Of a stretch of 64,000 nucleotides of DNA, positions 48,249 through 63,800 are shown piece by piece (position 1 is the stretch's first letter; each line of letters opens with the position of its first letter). Made by a program: the position numbers and the translations under genes. The DNA lies in assembly GCF_029227915.1 (NCBI RefSeq), contig NC_079887.1, forward strand, positions 3,348,001-3,412,000, written 5' to 3'. The notes beneath the pieces were generated by a model. That model had not been told where the DNA came from, searched no databases, and saw nothing but the letters and a program-made list of their open reading frames with translations. This DNA comes from Hydractinia symbiolongicarpus (taxonomy: Eukaryota > Cnidaria > Hydrozoa > Anthoathecata > Hydractiniidae).

Positions 48249-51200
48249 CTGATATTACTAGGTTGCATCGCTTTTAACAATGAAACGATTTACTGTGGGA
48301 CTTAATTGAACTAACTTTGGACTGTGACCTGATAAATGTGATAAATGAGACATTTGGACTCCAAGAAATAACAATCTTCTCAATTTGACATGATTGCCGG
48401 AAGTCAGCGATTACAATGGGCGCTGTGGTAGCGCTTCATTTAAAATTTAAATAAGTAAGTCATTTTTATTGTGAGACCAATCCTAGCCGTTATTGCGCGT
48501 TGAAGAATCGGCGACAGTTTCAAAAACTACATTTCATTGACTTTCTAACGGTATCAATCCGCTTCAGCTACAACGGTTGCGTCACATACTCGTACCAACA
48601 TGTATTTAGCGATATTTTATTCATATTACTAGGTTGCATCGCTTTTAACAGTGAGCGATTGACTGTGGAACTTAATTGAACTGATTTTGGACTGTGACCT
48701 TATAAATGTTATAAGTGAGACAATTTGACTTCAAGAAGTAACATTCTTTTTAATTTGACGTGATTGCCGGAAGTCAGCGATTACATTGGGCGCTGTGGTA
48801 GCGCTTCATTTAAAATTTATATAAGTAAGTCATTTTTATTGTGAGACCAATCCTAGCCGTTATTGCGCGTTGAAGAATCGGCGACAGTTTCAAAAACTAC
48901 ATTTCATTGACTTTCTAACGGTATCAGTCCGTTTCAACTACAACAGTTGCGTCACATATTCGTACCAACATGTATTTAGTGATTGTTACCGATATTACTA
49001 AGTTGTATCGCTTTTAACAGTGAAACGATTGACTGTGGGACTTAATTGAACTGATTTTGGACTATGACCTTATAAATGTAATAAGTTTGACAATTGGACT
49101 CCAAGAAATAACATTTTTCCTAATTTGACCTGATAGCCGGAATTCAGCGATTACGCTTAGCGCTGGGGTAGCACTTCATTTAAAAATGTAGATAAATAAG
49201 CCAATTTGTACTGGGGGACCAATCCTAGCTGTTATCGCGCGCTGACGAATTAGCGACAGTTTCAAAAATTGCATTTCATTGAATTTCTAACGGTGTCAGT
49301 TCGTTTGAGTTACAACGGTTGGGTCACATATTCGTATTAGCGATATTCTTCTGATAGTGATTGATTTAGTGATTGTTCCCGATATTACTAAGTTGTATCG
49401 CTTTTAACAGTGAAACGGTTGACAGCGGGACTTAATTGAACTGATTTTGGACTATGACCTTATAAATGTGATAATTGAGACAATTGGACTCCAAGAAATA
49501 ACATTCTTCTTAATTTGACATGATTGCCGGAACTCAGCGATTACACTGAGCGCTGGGATAGCACTTATTTTAAAAATGTAGATAAATAAGCCATTTTGTA
49601 CTGGGGGACCAATCCTAGCTGTTATCGCGCGCTGACGAATTAGCGACAGTTTCAAAAATTGCATTTCATTGACTTTCTAACGGTGTCAGTTCGTTTGAGT
49701 TACAACGGTTGGGTCACATATTCGTATTAGCGATATTCTTCTGATATTACTAGGTTGCATCGCTTTTAACAATGAAACGATTTACTGTGGGACTTAATTG
49801 AACTAACTTTGGACTGTGACCTGATAAATGTGATAAATGAGACATTTGGACTCCAAGAAATAACATTCTTCTTAATTTGACATGATTGCCGGAAGTCAGC
49901 GATTACACTGGGCGCTGTGGTAGCGCTCCATTTAAAAATGTAGATAAATAAGTGATTTTTTACTGTGGGACCAACCCTAGCCGTTATCCCGCGCTAAAGA
50001 ATTAGAGACAGTTTTAAAAACTACATTTCATTGACTTTCTAACAGTATCAACGCGTTTGTGTTACAACAGTTGAGTCACATAGTCGTACCAACATGTATT
50101 TCGTGATATCTTTCCGGTATTACTAGGTTGTGTCGCATTTAACAGTGAATCGATTGACTGTGGGACTTAATTGAACTGATTTTGGGCTGTGACCTTATAA
50201 ATGTAAAAGTGAGACAATTGGACTCCAAGAAATAACATTCTTCTTAATTTGACATGATTGCCGGAAGTCAGCGATTACACTGGGCGCTGTGGTAGCGCTT
50301 CATTTAAAATTTAGATAAATAAGTCATTCTTTACCGTGGGACCAATCCTAGCTCTTATCGCGCGCTGACGAAATAGCGACAGTATCAAAAACTACATTTC
50401 ATTGAATTTCTAACGGTGTCAGTCCGTTTGAGTTACAACGGTTGGGTCACATATTCGTATTAGCGATCTTTTTCTGATGTTACTAGGTTGCATCGCTTTT
50501 AACAATGAAACGATTTACTGTGGGACTTAACTGAACTAACTTTGGACTGTGACCTGATAAATGTGATAAATGAGACATTTGGAATCCAAGAAATAACATT
50601 CTTCTTAATTTGACGTGATTGCCGGAACTCAGCGATTACACTGGGCGCTGTGGTAGCGCTTCATTTGAAAATTTAAATAAATAAGTCATTTTTACTGTGG
50701 GACCAATCCTAGCCGTTATCGCGCGCTGAAGAAATGGAGACAGTTTCAAAAACTACATTTCATTGACTTACTAACGGTATCAATTCGCTTCAGTTGCAAC
50801 GGTTTCGTCACATATTCGTACCAACATGTAGTTAGCGATATTTATCTGTTATTACTAGGTTGCATCGCTTTTAACAGTGAAACGAATGAATGTGGAACTT
50901 AATTGAACTAACTTTGGACTGTGACCTATTGAATGTGATAAATAAGATAATTAGACTCTAAGAAGTAACAATCATCTTAATTTGACATGATTGCGGAACT
51001 CAGCGATTACACTGGGCGCTGTGGTAGCGCTTTATTTAAAATTTAGATAAATAAGTCATTCTTTACCGTGGGACCAATCCCAGCCCTTATCCCGCGCTGA
51101 AGAAATAGCGACAGTTTCAAAAACTACATTTCATTGACTTTCTAACGGTGTCAGTCCGTTTGAGTTACAACGGTTGGGTCACATATTTGTATTAGCGATA

Positions 51201-54200
51201 TTCTTCTGATGATACTAGGTTGCATCGCTTTTAACAATGAAACGATTTACTGTGGGACTTAATTGAACTAACTTTGGACTGTGACCTGATAAATGTGATA
51301 AATGAGACATTTGGAATCCAAGAAATAACATTCTTCTTAATTTGACGTGATTGCCGGAACTCAGCGATTACACTGGGCGCTGTGGTAGTGCTTCATTTGA
51401 AAATTTAAATAAATAAGTCATTTTTACTGTGGGACCAATCCTAGCCGTTATCGCGCGCTGAAGAAATGGCGACAGTTTCAAAAACTACATTTCATTGACT
51501 TACTAACGGTATCAATTCGCATTAGTTACAACGGTTGCGTCACATATTCGTACCAACATGTATTTAGCGATATTTATCTGTTATTACTAGGTTGCATCGC
51601 TTTTAACAGTGAAACGAATGAATGTGAGACTTAATTGAACTAACTTTGGACTGTGACCTAATGAATGTGATAAATAAGATAATTAGACTCTAAGAAGTAA
51701 CAATCATCTTAATTTGACATGATTGCGGAACTCAGCGATTACACTGGGCGCTGTGGTAGCGCTTCATTTAAAATTTAGATAAATAAGTCATTCTTTACCG
51801 TGGGACCAATCCCAGCCCTTATCGCGCGCTGAAGAAATAGCGACAGTTTCAAAAACTACATTTCATTGACTTTCTAACGGTGTCAGTCCGTTTGAGTTAC
51901 AACGTTTGGGTCACATATTCGTATTAGCGATATTCTTCTGATATTACTAGGTTGCATCGCTTTAACAATGATACGATTTACTGTGGGACTTAATTGAACT
52001 AATTTTGGACTGTGACCTGATGAATGTGATAAATAAGACAATTGGACTCTAAGAAATAACATTCTTCTTAATTTGACATGATTGCCGGAAGTCAGCGATT
52101 ACATTGGGCGCTGTGGTAGCGCTTCATTTAAAATTTAATTAAGTAAGTCATTTTTATTGTGAGACCAATCCTAGCCGTTATTGCGCGTTGAAGAATCGGC
52201 GACAGTTTCAAAAACTACATTTCATTGACTTTCTAACGGTATCAATCCGCTTCAGCTACAACGGTTGCGTCACATATTCATACCAACATGTATTTAGCGA
52301 TATGTTTTTCATATTACTAGGTTGCATCGCTTTTAACAGTGAACGATTGACTGTGGGACTTAATTGAACTGATTTTGGACTGTGACCTTATAAATGTTAT
52401 AAGTGAGACAATTTGACTTCAAGAAGTAACATTCTTCTTAATTTGACATGATTGCCGGAAGTCAGCGATTACATTGGGCGCTGTGGTAGCGCTTCATTTA
52501 AAAATTTAGATAAATAAGACAATTTTTATTGTGGGACCAATCCTAGCCCTTAGCGCGCGCTAAAGAAATAGAGACAGTTTTAAATACTACATTTCATTGA
52601 TTTCCTAACGGTATCAGTCCGTTTCAACTACAACAGTTGCGTCACATATTCGTACCAACATGTATTTAGTGATTGTTACCGATATTACTAAGTTGTATCG
52701 CTTTTAACAGTGAAACGATTGACTGTGGGACTTAATTGAACTGATTTTGGACTATGACCTTATAAATGTAATAAGTTTGACAATTGGACTCCAAGAAATT
52801 ACATTTTTCTTAATTTGACCCGATAGCCGGAATTCAGCGATTACGCTTAGCGCTGGGGTAGCACTTCATTTAAAAATGTAGATAAATAAGCCAATTTGTA
52901 CTGGGGGACCAATCCTAGCTGTTATCGCGCGCTGACGAATTAGCGACAGTTTCAAAAATTGCATTTCATTGAATTTCTAACGGTGTTAGTTCGTTTGAGT
53001 TACAACGGTTGGGTCACATATTCGTATTAGCGATATTCTTCTGATATTACTAGGTTGCATCGCTTTTAACAATGAAACGATTTACTGTGGGACTTAATTG
53101 AACTAACTTTGGACTGTGACCTGATAAATGTGATAAATGAGACATTTGGACTCCAAGAAATAACAATCTTCTCAATTTGACATGATTGCCGGAAGTCAGC
53201 GATTACAATGGGCGCTGTGGTAGCGCTTCATTTAAAATTTAAATAAGTAAGTCATTTTTATTGTGAGACCAATCCTAGCCGTTATTGCGCGTTGAAGAAT
53301 CGGCGACAGTTTCAAAAACTACATTTCATTGACTTTCTAACGGTATCAATCCGCTTCAGCTACAACGGTTGCGTCACATACTCGTACCAACATGTATTTA
53401 GCGATATTTTATTCATATTACTAGGTTGCATCGCTTTTAACAGTGAGCGATTGACTGTGGAACTTAATTGAACTGATTTTGGACTGTGACCTTATAAATG
53501 TTATAAGTGAGACAATTTGACTTCAAGAAGTAACATTCTTTTTAATTTGACGTGATTGCCGGAAGTCAGCGATTACATTGGGCGCTGTGGTAGCGCTTCA
53601 TTTAAAATTTATATAAGTAAGTCATTTTTATTGTGAGACCAATCCTAGCCGTTATTGCGCGTTGAAGAATCGGCGACAGTTTCAAAAACTACATTTCTTT
53701 GACTTTCTAACGGTATCAGTCCGTTTCAACTACAACAGTTGCGTCACATATTCGTACCAACATGTATTTAGTGATTGTTACCGATATTACTAAGTTGTAT
53801 CGCTTTTAACAGTGAAACGATTGACTGTGGGACTTAATTGAACTGATTTTGGACTATGACCTTATAAATGTAATAAGTTTGACAATTGGACTCCAAGAAA
53901 TAACATTTTTCCTAATTTGACCTGATAGCCGGAATTCAGCGATTACGCTTAGCGCTGGGGTAGCACTTCATTTAAAAATGTAGATAAATAAGCCAATTTG
54001 TACTGGGGGACCAATCCTAGCTGTTATCGCGCGCTGACGAATTAGCGACAGTTTCAAAAATTGCATTTCATTGAATTTCTAACGGTGTCAGTTCGTTTGA
54101 GTTACAACGGTTGGGTCACATATTCGTATTAGCGATATTCTTCTGATAGTGATTGATTTAGTGATTGTTCCCGATATTACTAAGTTGTATCGCTTTTAAC

Positions 54201-57200
54201 AGTGAAACGGTTGACAGCGGGACTTAATTGAACTGATTTTGGACTATGACCTTATAAATGTGATAATTGAGACAATTGGACTCCAAGAAATAACATTCTT
54301 CTTAATTTGACATGATTGCCGGAACTCAGCGATTACACTGAGCGCTGGGATAGCACTTATTTTAAAAATGTAGATAAATAAGCCATTTTGTACTGGGGGA
54401 CCAATCCTAGCTGTTATCGCGCGCTGACGAATTAGCGACAGTTTCAAAAATTGCATTTCATTGACTTTCTAACGGTGTCAGTTCGTTTGAGTTACAACGG
54501 TTGGGTCACATATTCGTATTAGCGATATTCTTCTGATATTACTAGGTTGCATCGCTTTTAACAATGAAACGATTTACTGTGGGACTTAATTGAACTAACT
54601 TTGGACTGTGACCTGATAAATGTGATAAATGAGACATTTGGACTCCAAGAAATAACATTCTTCTTAATTTGACATGATTGCCGGAAGTCAGCGATTACAC
54701 TGGGCGCTGTGGTAGCGCTCCATTTAAAAATGTAGATAAATAAGTGATTTTTTACTGTGGGACCAACCCTAGCCGTTATCCCGCGCTAAAGAATTAGAGA
54801 CAGTTTTAAAAACTACATTTCATTGACTTTCTAACAGTATCAACGCGTTTGTGTTACAACAGTTGAGTCACATAGTCGTACCAACATGTATTTCGTGATA
54901 TCTTTCCGGTATTACTAGGTTGTGTCGCATTTAACAGTGAATCGATTGACTGTGGGACTTAATTGAACTGATTTTGGGCTGTGACCTTATAAATGTAAAA
55001 GTGAGACAATTGGACTCCAAGAAATAACATTCTTCTTAATTTGACATGATTGCCGGAAGTCAGCGATTACACTGGGCGCTGTGGTAGCGCTTCATTTAAA
55101 ATTTAGATAAATAAGTCATTCTTTACCGTGGGACCAATCCTAGCTCTTATCGCGCGCTGACGAAATAGCGACAGTATCAAAAACTACATTTCATTGAATT
55201 TCTAACGGTGTCAGTCCGTTTGAGTTACAACGGTTGGGTCACATATTCGTATTAGCGATCTTTTTCTGATGTTACTAGGTTGCATCGCTTTTAACAATGA
55301 AACGATTTACTGTGGGACTTAACTGAACTAACTTTGGACTGTGACCTGATAAATGTGATAAATGAGACATTTGGAATCCAAGAAATAACATTCTTCTTAA
55401 TTTGACGTGATTGCCGGAACTCAGCGATTACACTGGGCGCTGTGGTAGCGCTTCATTTGAAAATTTAAATAAATAAGTCATTTTTACTGTGGGACCAATC
55501 CTAGCCGTTATCGCGCGCTGAAGAAATGGAGACAGTTTCAAAAACTACATTTCATTGACTTACTAACGGTATCAATTCGCTTCAGTTGCAACGGTTTCGT
55601 CACATATTCGTACCAACATGTAGTTAGCGATATTTATCTGTTATTACTAGGTTGCATCGCTTTTAACAGTGAAACGAATGAATGTGGAACTTAATTGAAC
55701 TAACTTTGGACTGTGACCTATTGAATGTGATAAATAAGATAATTAGACTCTAAGAAGTAACAATCATCTTAATTTGACATGATTGCGGAACTCAGCGATT
55801 ACACTGGGCGCTGTGGTAGCGCTTTATTTAAAATTTAGATAAATAAGTCATTCTTTACCGTGGGACCAATCCCAGCCCTTATCCCGCGCTGAAGAAATAG
55901 CGACAGTTTCAAAAACTACATTTCATTGACTTTCTAACGGTGTCAGTCCGTTTGAGTTACAACGGTTGGGTCACATATTTGTATTAGCGATATTCTTCTG
56001 ATGATACTAGGTTGCATCGCTTTTAACAATGAAACGATTTACTGTGGGACTTAATTGAACTAACTTTGGACTGTGACCTGATAAATGTGATAAATGAGAC
56101 ATTTGGAATCCAAGAAATAACATTCTTCTTAATTTGACGTGATTGCCGGAACTCAGCGATTACACTGGGCGCTGTGGTAGTGCTTCATTTGAAAATTTAA
56201 ATAAATAAGTCATTTTTACTGTGGGACCAATCCTAGCCGTTATCGCGCGCTGAAGAAATGGCGACAGTTTCAAAAACTACATTTCATTGACTTACTAACG
56301 GTATCAATTCGCATTAGTTACAACGGTTGCGTCACATATTCGTACCAACATGTATTTAGCGATATTTATCTGTTATTACTAGGTTGCATCGCTTTTAACA
56401 GTGAAACGAATGAATGTGGGACTTAATTGAACTAACTTTGGACTGTGACCTAATGAATGTGATAAATAAGATAATTAGACTCTAAGAAGTAACAATCATC
56501 TTAATTTGACATGATTGCGGAACTCAGCGATTACACTGGGCGCTGTGGTAGCGCTTCATTTAAAATTTAGATAAATAAGTCATTCTTTACCGTGGGACCA
56601 ATCCCAGCCCTTATCGCGCGCTGAAGAAATAGCGACAGTTTCAAAAACTACATTTCATTGACTTTCTAACGGTGTCAGTCCGTTTGAGTTACAACGTTTG
56701 GGTCACATATTCGTATTAGCGATATTCTTCTGATATTACTAGGTTGCATCGCTTTAACAATGATACGATTTACTGTGGGACTTAATTGAACTAATTTTGG
56801 ACTGTGACCTGATGAATGTGATAAATAAGACAATTGGACTCTAAGAAATAACATTCTTCTTAATTTGACATGATTGCCGGAAGTCAGCGATTACATTGGG
56901 CGCTGTGGTAGCGCTTCATTTAAAATTTAATTAAGTAAGTCATTTTTATTGTGAGACCAATCCTAGCCGTTATTGCGCGTTGAAGAATCGGCGACAGTTT
57001 CAAAAACTACATTTCATTGACTTTCTAACGGTATCAATCCGCTTCAGCTACAACGGTTGCGTCACATATTCATACCAACATGTATTTAGCGATATGTTTT
57101 TCATATTACTAGGTTGCATCGCTTTTAACAGTGAACGATTGACTGTGGGACTTAATTGAACTGATTTTGGACTGTGACCTTATAAATGTTATAAGTGAGA

Positions 57201-57832
57201 CAATTTGACTTCAAGAAGTAACATTCTTCTTAATTTGACATGATTGCCGGAAGTCAGCGATTACATTGGGCGCTGTGGTAGCGCTTCATTTAAAAATTTA
57301 GATAAATAAGACAATTTTTATTGTGGGACCAATCCTAGCCCTTAGCGCGCGCTAAAGAAATAGAGACAGTTTTAAATACTACATTTCATTGATTTCCTAA
57401 CGGTATCAGTCCGTTTCAACTACAACAGTTGCGTCACATATTCGTACCAACATGTATTTAGTGATTGTTACCGATATTACTAAGTTGTATCGCTTTTAAC
57501 AGTGAAACGATTGACTGTGGGACTTAATTGAACTGATTTTGGACTATGACCTTATAAATGTAATAAGTTTGACAATTGGACTCCAAGAAATTACATTTTT
57601 CTTAATTTGACCCGATAGCCGGAATTCAGCGATTACGCTTAGCGCTGGGGTAGCACTTCATTTAAAAATGTAGATAAATAAGCCAATTTGTACTGGGGGA
57701 CCAATCCTAGCTGTTATCGCGCGCTGACGAATTAGCGACAGTTTCAAAAATTGCATTTCATTGAATTTCTAACGGTGTTAGTTCGTTTGAGTTACAACGG
57801 TTGGGTCACATATTCGTATTAGCGATATTCTT
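48249..57832. repeat. Tandem 13-monomer higher-order duplication (4792 bp) x2, array 2
   Basis: Copy 1 (about 48249-53040) and copy 2 (about 53041-57832) are contiguous and almost identical. Shared markers 4792 bp apart include AACAGTATCAACGCG (50041/54833), the 14-base palindrome (52550/57342) and a rearranged unit (49353/54145). Only isolated differences were noticed, such as GTGAGACTT at about 51624 versus GTGGGACTT at about 56416, and TTTCTTTGAC at about 53694 versus TTTCATTGAC at about 48902. The left edge lies between about 48196 and 48249. This is the largest and cleanest duplication in the window. Confidence 0.88.
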
Positions 57833-60800
57833 CTGATAGTGATTGATTTAGTGATTGTTTCCGATATTACTAAGTTGTATCGCTTTTAACAGTGAAACGA
57901 TTGACTGCGGGACTTAATTGAACTGATTTTGGACTATGACCTTATAAATGTGATAATTGAGACAATTGGACTCCAAGAAATAACATTCTTCTTAATTTGA
58001 CATGATTGCCGGAACTCAGCGATTACACTGAGCGCTGGGATAGCACTTATTTTAAAAATGTAGATAAATAAGCCATTTTGTACTGGGGGACCAATCCTAG
58101 CTGTTATCGCGCGCTGACGAATTAGCGACAGTTTCAAAAATTGCATTTCATTGACTTTCTAACGGTGTCAGTTCGTTTGAGTTACAACGGTTGGGTCACA
58201 TATTCGTATTAGCGATATTCTTCTGATAGTGATTGATTTAGTGATTGTTTCCGATATTACTAAGTTGTATCGCTTTTAACAGTGAAACGATTGACTGCGG
58301 GACTTAATTGAACTGATTTTGGACTATGACCTTATAAATGTGATAATTGAGACAATTGGACTCCAAGAAATAACATTCTTCTTAATTTGACATGATTGCC
58401 GGAACTCAGCGATTACACTGAGCGCTGGGATAGCACTTATTTTAAAAATGTAGATAAATAAGCCATTTTGTACTGGGGGACCAATCCTAGCTGTTATCGC
58501 GCGCTGACGAATTAGCGACAGTTTCAAAAATTGCATTTCATTGACTTTCTAACGGTGTCAGTTCGTTTGAGTTACAACGGTTGGGTCACATATTCGTATT
58601 AGCGATATTCTTCTGATATTACTTAGTTGCATCGCTCTTAACAATGAAACGATTTACTGTGGGACTTAATTGAACTAACTTTGGACTGTGACCTGATAAA
58701 TGTGATAAATGAGACATTTGGACTCAAAGAAATAACATTCTTCTTAATTTGACATGATTGCCGGAAGTCAGCGATTACACTGGGCGCTGTGGTAGCGCTC
58801 CATTTAAAAATTTAGATAAATAAGTCAATTTTTATTGTGGGACCAATCCTAGCCCTTAGCGCGCGCTAAAGAAATAGAGACAGTTTTAAATACTACATTT
58901 CATTGATTTTCTAACGGTATCAGTCCGTTTGTGTTACAACAGTTGAGTCACATATTCGTACCAACATGTATTTAGCGATATTTATCTGATATTACTAGGT
59001 TGCATCGCTTTTAACAGTGAAACGATTGACTGTGGGACTAAATTGAACTGATTTTGGACTGTGACCTTAGAAATGTTATAAGTGAGACAATTGGACTCCA
59101 AGAAGTAACATTCTTTCTAATTTGATATGATTGTCGGAACTCAGCGATTACACTGGGCACTGTGGTAGCGCTTCATTTAAAAGTTTAGATTAATCAGTCA
59201 GTTTTTGCTGTGGGACCAATCGTAACCGTTATCGCGCGCTGAAGAAATAGCGACAGTTTCGAAAACTACATTTCATTGACTTTCTAACGGTATCAATCCG
59301 CTTCAGCTACAACGGTTGCGTCACATATTCATACCAACATGTATTTAGCGATATGTTTTTCATATTACTAGGTTGCATCGCTTTTAACAGTGAACGATTG
59401 ACTGTGGGACTTAATTGAACTGATTTTGGACTGTGACCTTATAAATGTTATAAGTGAGACAATTTGACTTCAAGAAGTAACATTCTTCTTAATTTGACAT
59501 GATTGCCGGAAGTCAGCGATTACATTGGGCGCTGTGGTACCGCTTCATTTAAAAATTTAGATAAATAAGTCAATTTTTATTGTGGGACCAATCCTAGCCC
59601 TTAGCGCGCGCTAAAGAAATAGAGACAGTTTTAAATACTACATTTCATTGATTTTCTAACGGTATCAGTCCGTTTCAACTACAACAGTTGCGTCACATAT
59701 TCGTACCAACATGTATTTAGTGATTGTTACCGATATTACTAAGTTGTATCGCTTTTAACAGTGAAACGATTGACTGTGGGACTTAATTGAACTGATTTTG
59801 GACTATGACCTTATAAATGTAATAAGTTTGACAATTGGACTCCAAGAAATAACATTTTTCTTAATTTGACCCGATAGCCGGAATTCAGTGATTACGCTTA
59901 GCGCTGGGGTAGCACTTCATTTAAAAATGTAGATAAATAAGCCAATTTGTACTGGGGGACCAATCCTAGCTGTTATCGCGCGCTGACAAATTAGCGACAG
60001 TTTCAAAAATTGCATTTCATTGAATTTCTAACGGTGTCAGTTCGTTTGAGTTACAACGGTTGGGTCACATATTCGTATTAGCGATATTCTTCTGATAGTG
60101 ATTGATTTAGTGATTGTTTCCGATATTACTAAGTTGTATCGCTTTTAACAGTGAAACGATTGACTGCGTGACTTAATTGAACTGATTTTGGACTATGACC
60201 TTAAAATGTGATAATTGAGACAATTGGACTCCAAGAAATAACATTCTTCTTAATTTGACATGATTGCCGGAACTCAGCGATTACACTGAGCGCTGGGATA
60301 GCACTTATTTTAAAAATGTAGATAAATAAGCCATTTTGTACTGGGGGACCAATCCTAGCTGTTATCGCGCGCTGACGAATTAGCGACAGTTTCAAAAATT
60401 GCATTTCATTGACTTTCTAACGGTGTCAGTTCGTTTGAGTTACAACGGTTGGGTCACATATTCGTATTAGCGATATTCTTCTGATATTACTTGGTTGCAT
60501 CGCTTTTAACAATGAAACGATTTACTGTGGGACTTAATTGAACTAACTTTGGACTGTGACCTGATAAATGTGATAAATGAGACATTTGGACTCCAAGAAA
60601 TAACATTCTTCTTAATTTGACATGATTGCCGGAAGTCAGCGATTACACTGGGCGCTGTGGTAGCGCTCCATTTAAAAATTTAGAGAAATAAGTGATTTAT
60701 TACTGTGGGACCAATCCTAGCCGTTATCCCGCGCTAAAGAATTAGAGACAGTTTCAAAAACTACATTTCATTGACTTTCTAACAGTATCAACCCGTTTGT

Positions 60801-63800
60801 GTTACAACAGTTGAGTCACATATTCGTACCAACATGTATTTAGCGATATTTATCTGATATTACTAGGTTGCATCGCTTTTAACAGTGAAACGATTGACTG
60901 TGGGACTAAATTGAACTGATTTTGGACTGTGACCTTAGAAATGTTATAAGTGAGACAATTGGACTCCAAGAAGTAACATTCTTTCTAATTTGATATGATT
61001 GTCGGAACTCAGCGATTACACTGGGCGCTGTGGTAGCGCTTCATTTAAAAGTTTAGATTAATCAGTCAGTTTTTTGCTGTGGGACCAATCGTAACCGTTA
61101 TCGCGCGCTGAAGAAATAGCGACAGTTTCGAAAACTACATTTCATTGACTTTCTAACGGTATCAATCCGCTTCAGCTACAACGGTTGCGTCACATATTCA
61201 TACCAACATGTATTTAGCGATATGTTTTTCATATTACTAGGTTGCATCGCTTTTAACAGTGAACGATTGACTGTGGGACTTAATTGAACTGATTTTGGAA
61301 GGTGACCTTATAAATGTTATAAGTGAGACAATTTGACTTCAAGAAGTAACATTCTTCTTAATTTGACATGATTGCCGGAAGTCAGCGATTACATTGGACG
61401 CTGTGGTAGCGCTTCATTTAAAAATTTAGATAAATAAGTCAATTTTTATTGTGGGACCAATCCTAGCCCTTAGCGCGCGCTAAAGAAATAGAGACAGTTT
61501 TAAATACTACATTTCATTGATTTTCTAACGGTATCAGTCCGTTTCAACTACAACAGTTGCGTCACATATTCGTACCAACATGTATTTAGTGATTGTTACC
61601 GATATTACTAAGTTGTATCGCTTTTAACAGTGAAACAATTGACTGTGGGACTTAATTGAACTGATTTTGGACTATGACCTTATAAATGTAATAAGTTTGA
61701 CAATTGGACTCCAAGAAATAACATTTTTCTTAATTTGACCTGATAGCCGGAATTCAGCGATTACGCTTAGCGCTGGGGTAGCACTTCATTTAAAAATGTA
61801 GATAAATAAGCCAATTTGTACTGGGGGACCAATCCTAGCTGTTATCGCGCGCTGAAGAATTAGCGACAGTTTCAAAAATTGCATTTCCTTGAATTTCTAA
61901 CGGTGTCAGTTCGTTTGAGTTACAACGGTTGGGTCACATGGCGATATTCTTCTGATAGTGATTGATTTAGTGATTTTTTCCGATATTACTAAGTTGTATC
62001 GCTTTTAACAGTGAAACGATTGACTGCGGGACTTAATTGAACTGATTTTGGACTATGACCTTATAAATGTGATAATTGAGACAATCGGACTCCAAGAAAT
62101 AACATTCTTCTTAATTTGACATGATTGCCGGAACTCAGCGATTACACTGAGCGCTGGGATAGCACTTATTTTAAAAATGTAGATAAATAAGCCATTTTGT
62201 ACTGGGGGACCAATCCTAGCTGTTATCGCGCGCTGACGAATTAGCGAAAGTTTCAAAAATTGCATTTCATTGACTTTCTAACGGTGTCAGTTCGTTTGAG
62301 TTACAACGGTTGGGTCACATATTCGTATTAGCGATATTCTTCTGATATTACTAGGTTGCATCGCTTTTAACAATGAAACGATTTACTGTGGGACTTAATT
62401 GAACTAACTTTGGACTGTGACCTGATAAATGTGATAAATGAGACATTTGGACTCCAAGAAATAACATTCTTCTTAATTTGACATGATTGCCGGAAGTCAG
62501 CGATTACACTGGGCGCTGTGGTAGCGCTCCATTTAAAAATTTAGATAAATAAGTGATTTATTACTGTGGGACCAATCCTAGCCGTTATCCCGCGCTAAAG
62601 AATTAGAGACAGTTTCAAAAACTACATTTCATTGACTTTCTAACAGTATCAACCCGTTTGTGTTACAACAGTTGAGTCACATATTCGTACCAACATGTAT
62701 TTAGCGATATTTATCTGATATTACTAGGTTGCATCGCTTTTAACAGTGAAACGATTGACTGTGGGACTAAATTGAACTGATTTTGGACTGTGACCTTAGA
62801 AATGTTATAAGTGAGACAATTGGACTCCAAGAAGTAACATTCTTTCTAATTTGATATGATTGTCGGAACTCAGCGATTACACTGGGCGCTGTGGTAGCGC
62901 TTCATTTAAAAGTTTAGATTAATCAGTCAGTTTTTGCTGTGGGACCAATCGTAACCGTTATCGCGCGCTGAAGAAATAGCGACAGTTTCGAAAACTACAT
63001 TTCATTGACTTTCTAACAGTATCAATCCGCTTCAGCTACAACGGTTGCGTCACATGTTCATACCAACATGTATTTAGCGATATGTTTTTCATATTACTAG
63101 GTTGCATCGCTTTTAACAGTGAACGATTGACTGTGGGACTTAATTGAACTGATTTTGGACTGTGACCTTATAAATGTTATAAGTGAGACAATTTGACTTC
63201 AAGAAGTAACATTCTTCTTAATTTGACATGATTGCCGGAAGTCAGCGATTACATTGGACGCTGTGGTAGCGCTTCATTTAAAAATTTAGATAAATAAGTC
63301 AATTTTTATTGTGGGACCAATCCTAGCCCTTAGCGCGCGCTAAAGAAATAGAGACAGTTTTAAATACTACATTTCATTGATTTTCTAACGGTATCAGTCC
63401 GTTTCAACTACAACAGTTGCGTCACATATTCGTACCAACATGTATTTAGTGATTGTTACCGATATTACTAAGTTGTATCGCTTTTAACAGTGAAACGATT
63501 GACTGTGGGACTTAATTGAACTGATTTTGGACTATGACCTTATAAATGTAATAAGTTTGACAATTGGACTCCAAGAAATAACATTTTTCTTAATTTGACC
63601 TGATTGCCGGAATTCAGCGATTACGCTTAGCGCTGGGGTAGCACTTCATTTAAAAATGTAGATAAATAAGCCAATTTGTACTGGGGGACCAATCCTAGCT
63701 GTTATCGCGCGCTGACGAATTAGCGACAGTTTCAAAAATTGCATTTCCTTGAATTTCTAACGGTGTCAGTTCGTTGGAGTTACAACGGTTGGGTCACATG

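Noticed and set aside
32272-62265. Repeated minus-strand 70-codon ORFs in array 2
   Set aside because: They are present in only about 16 of some 89 monomers, at positions explained by higher-order duplication. No recognisable domain or start context.
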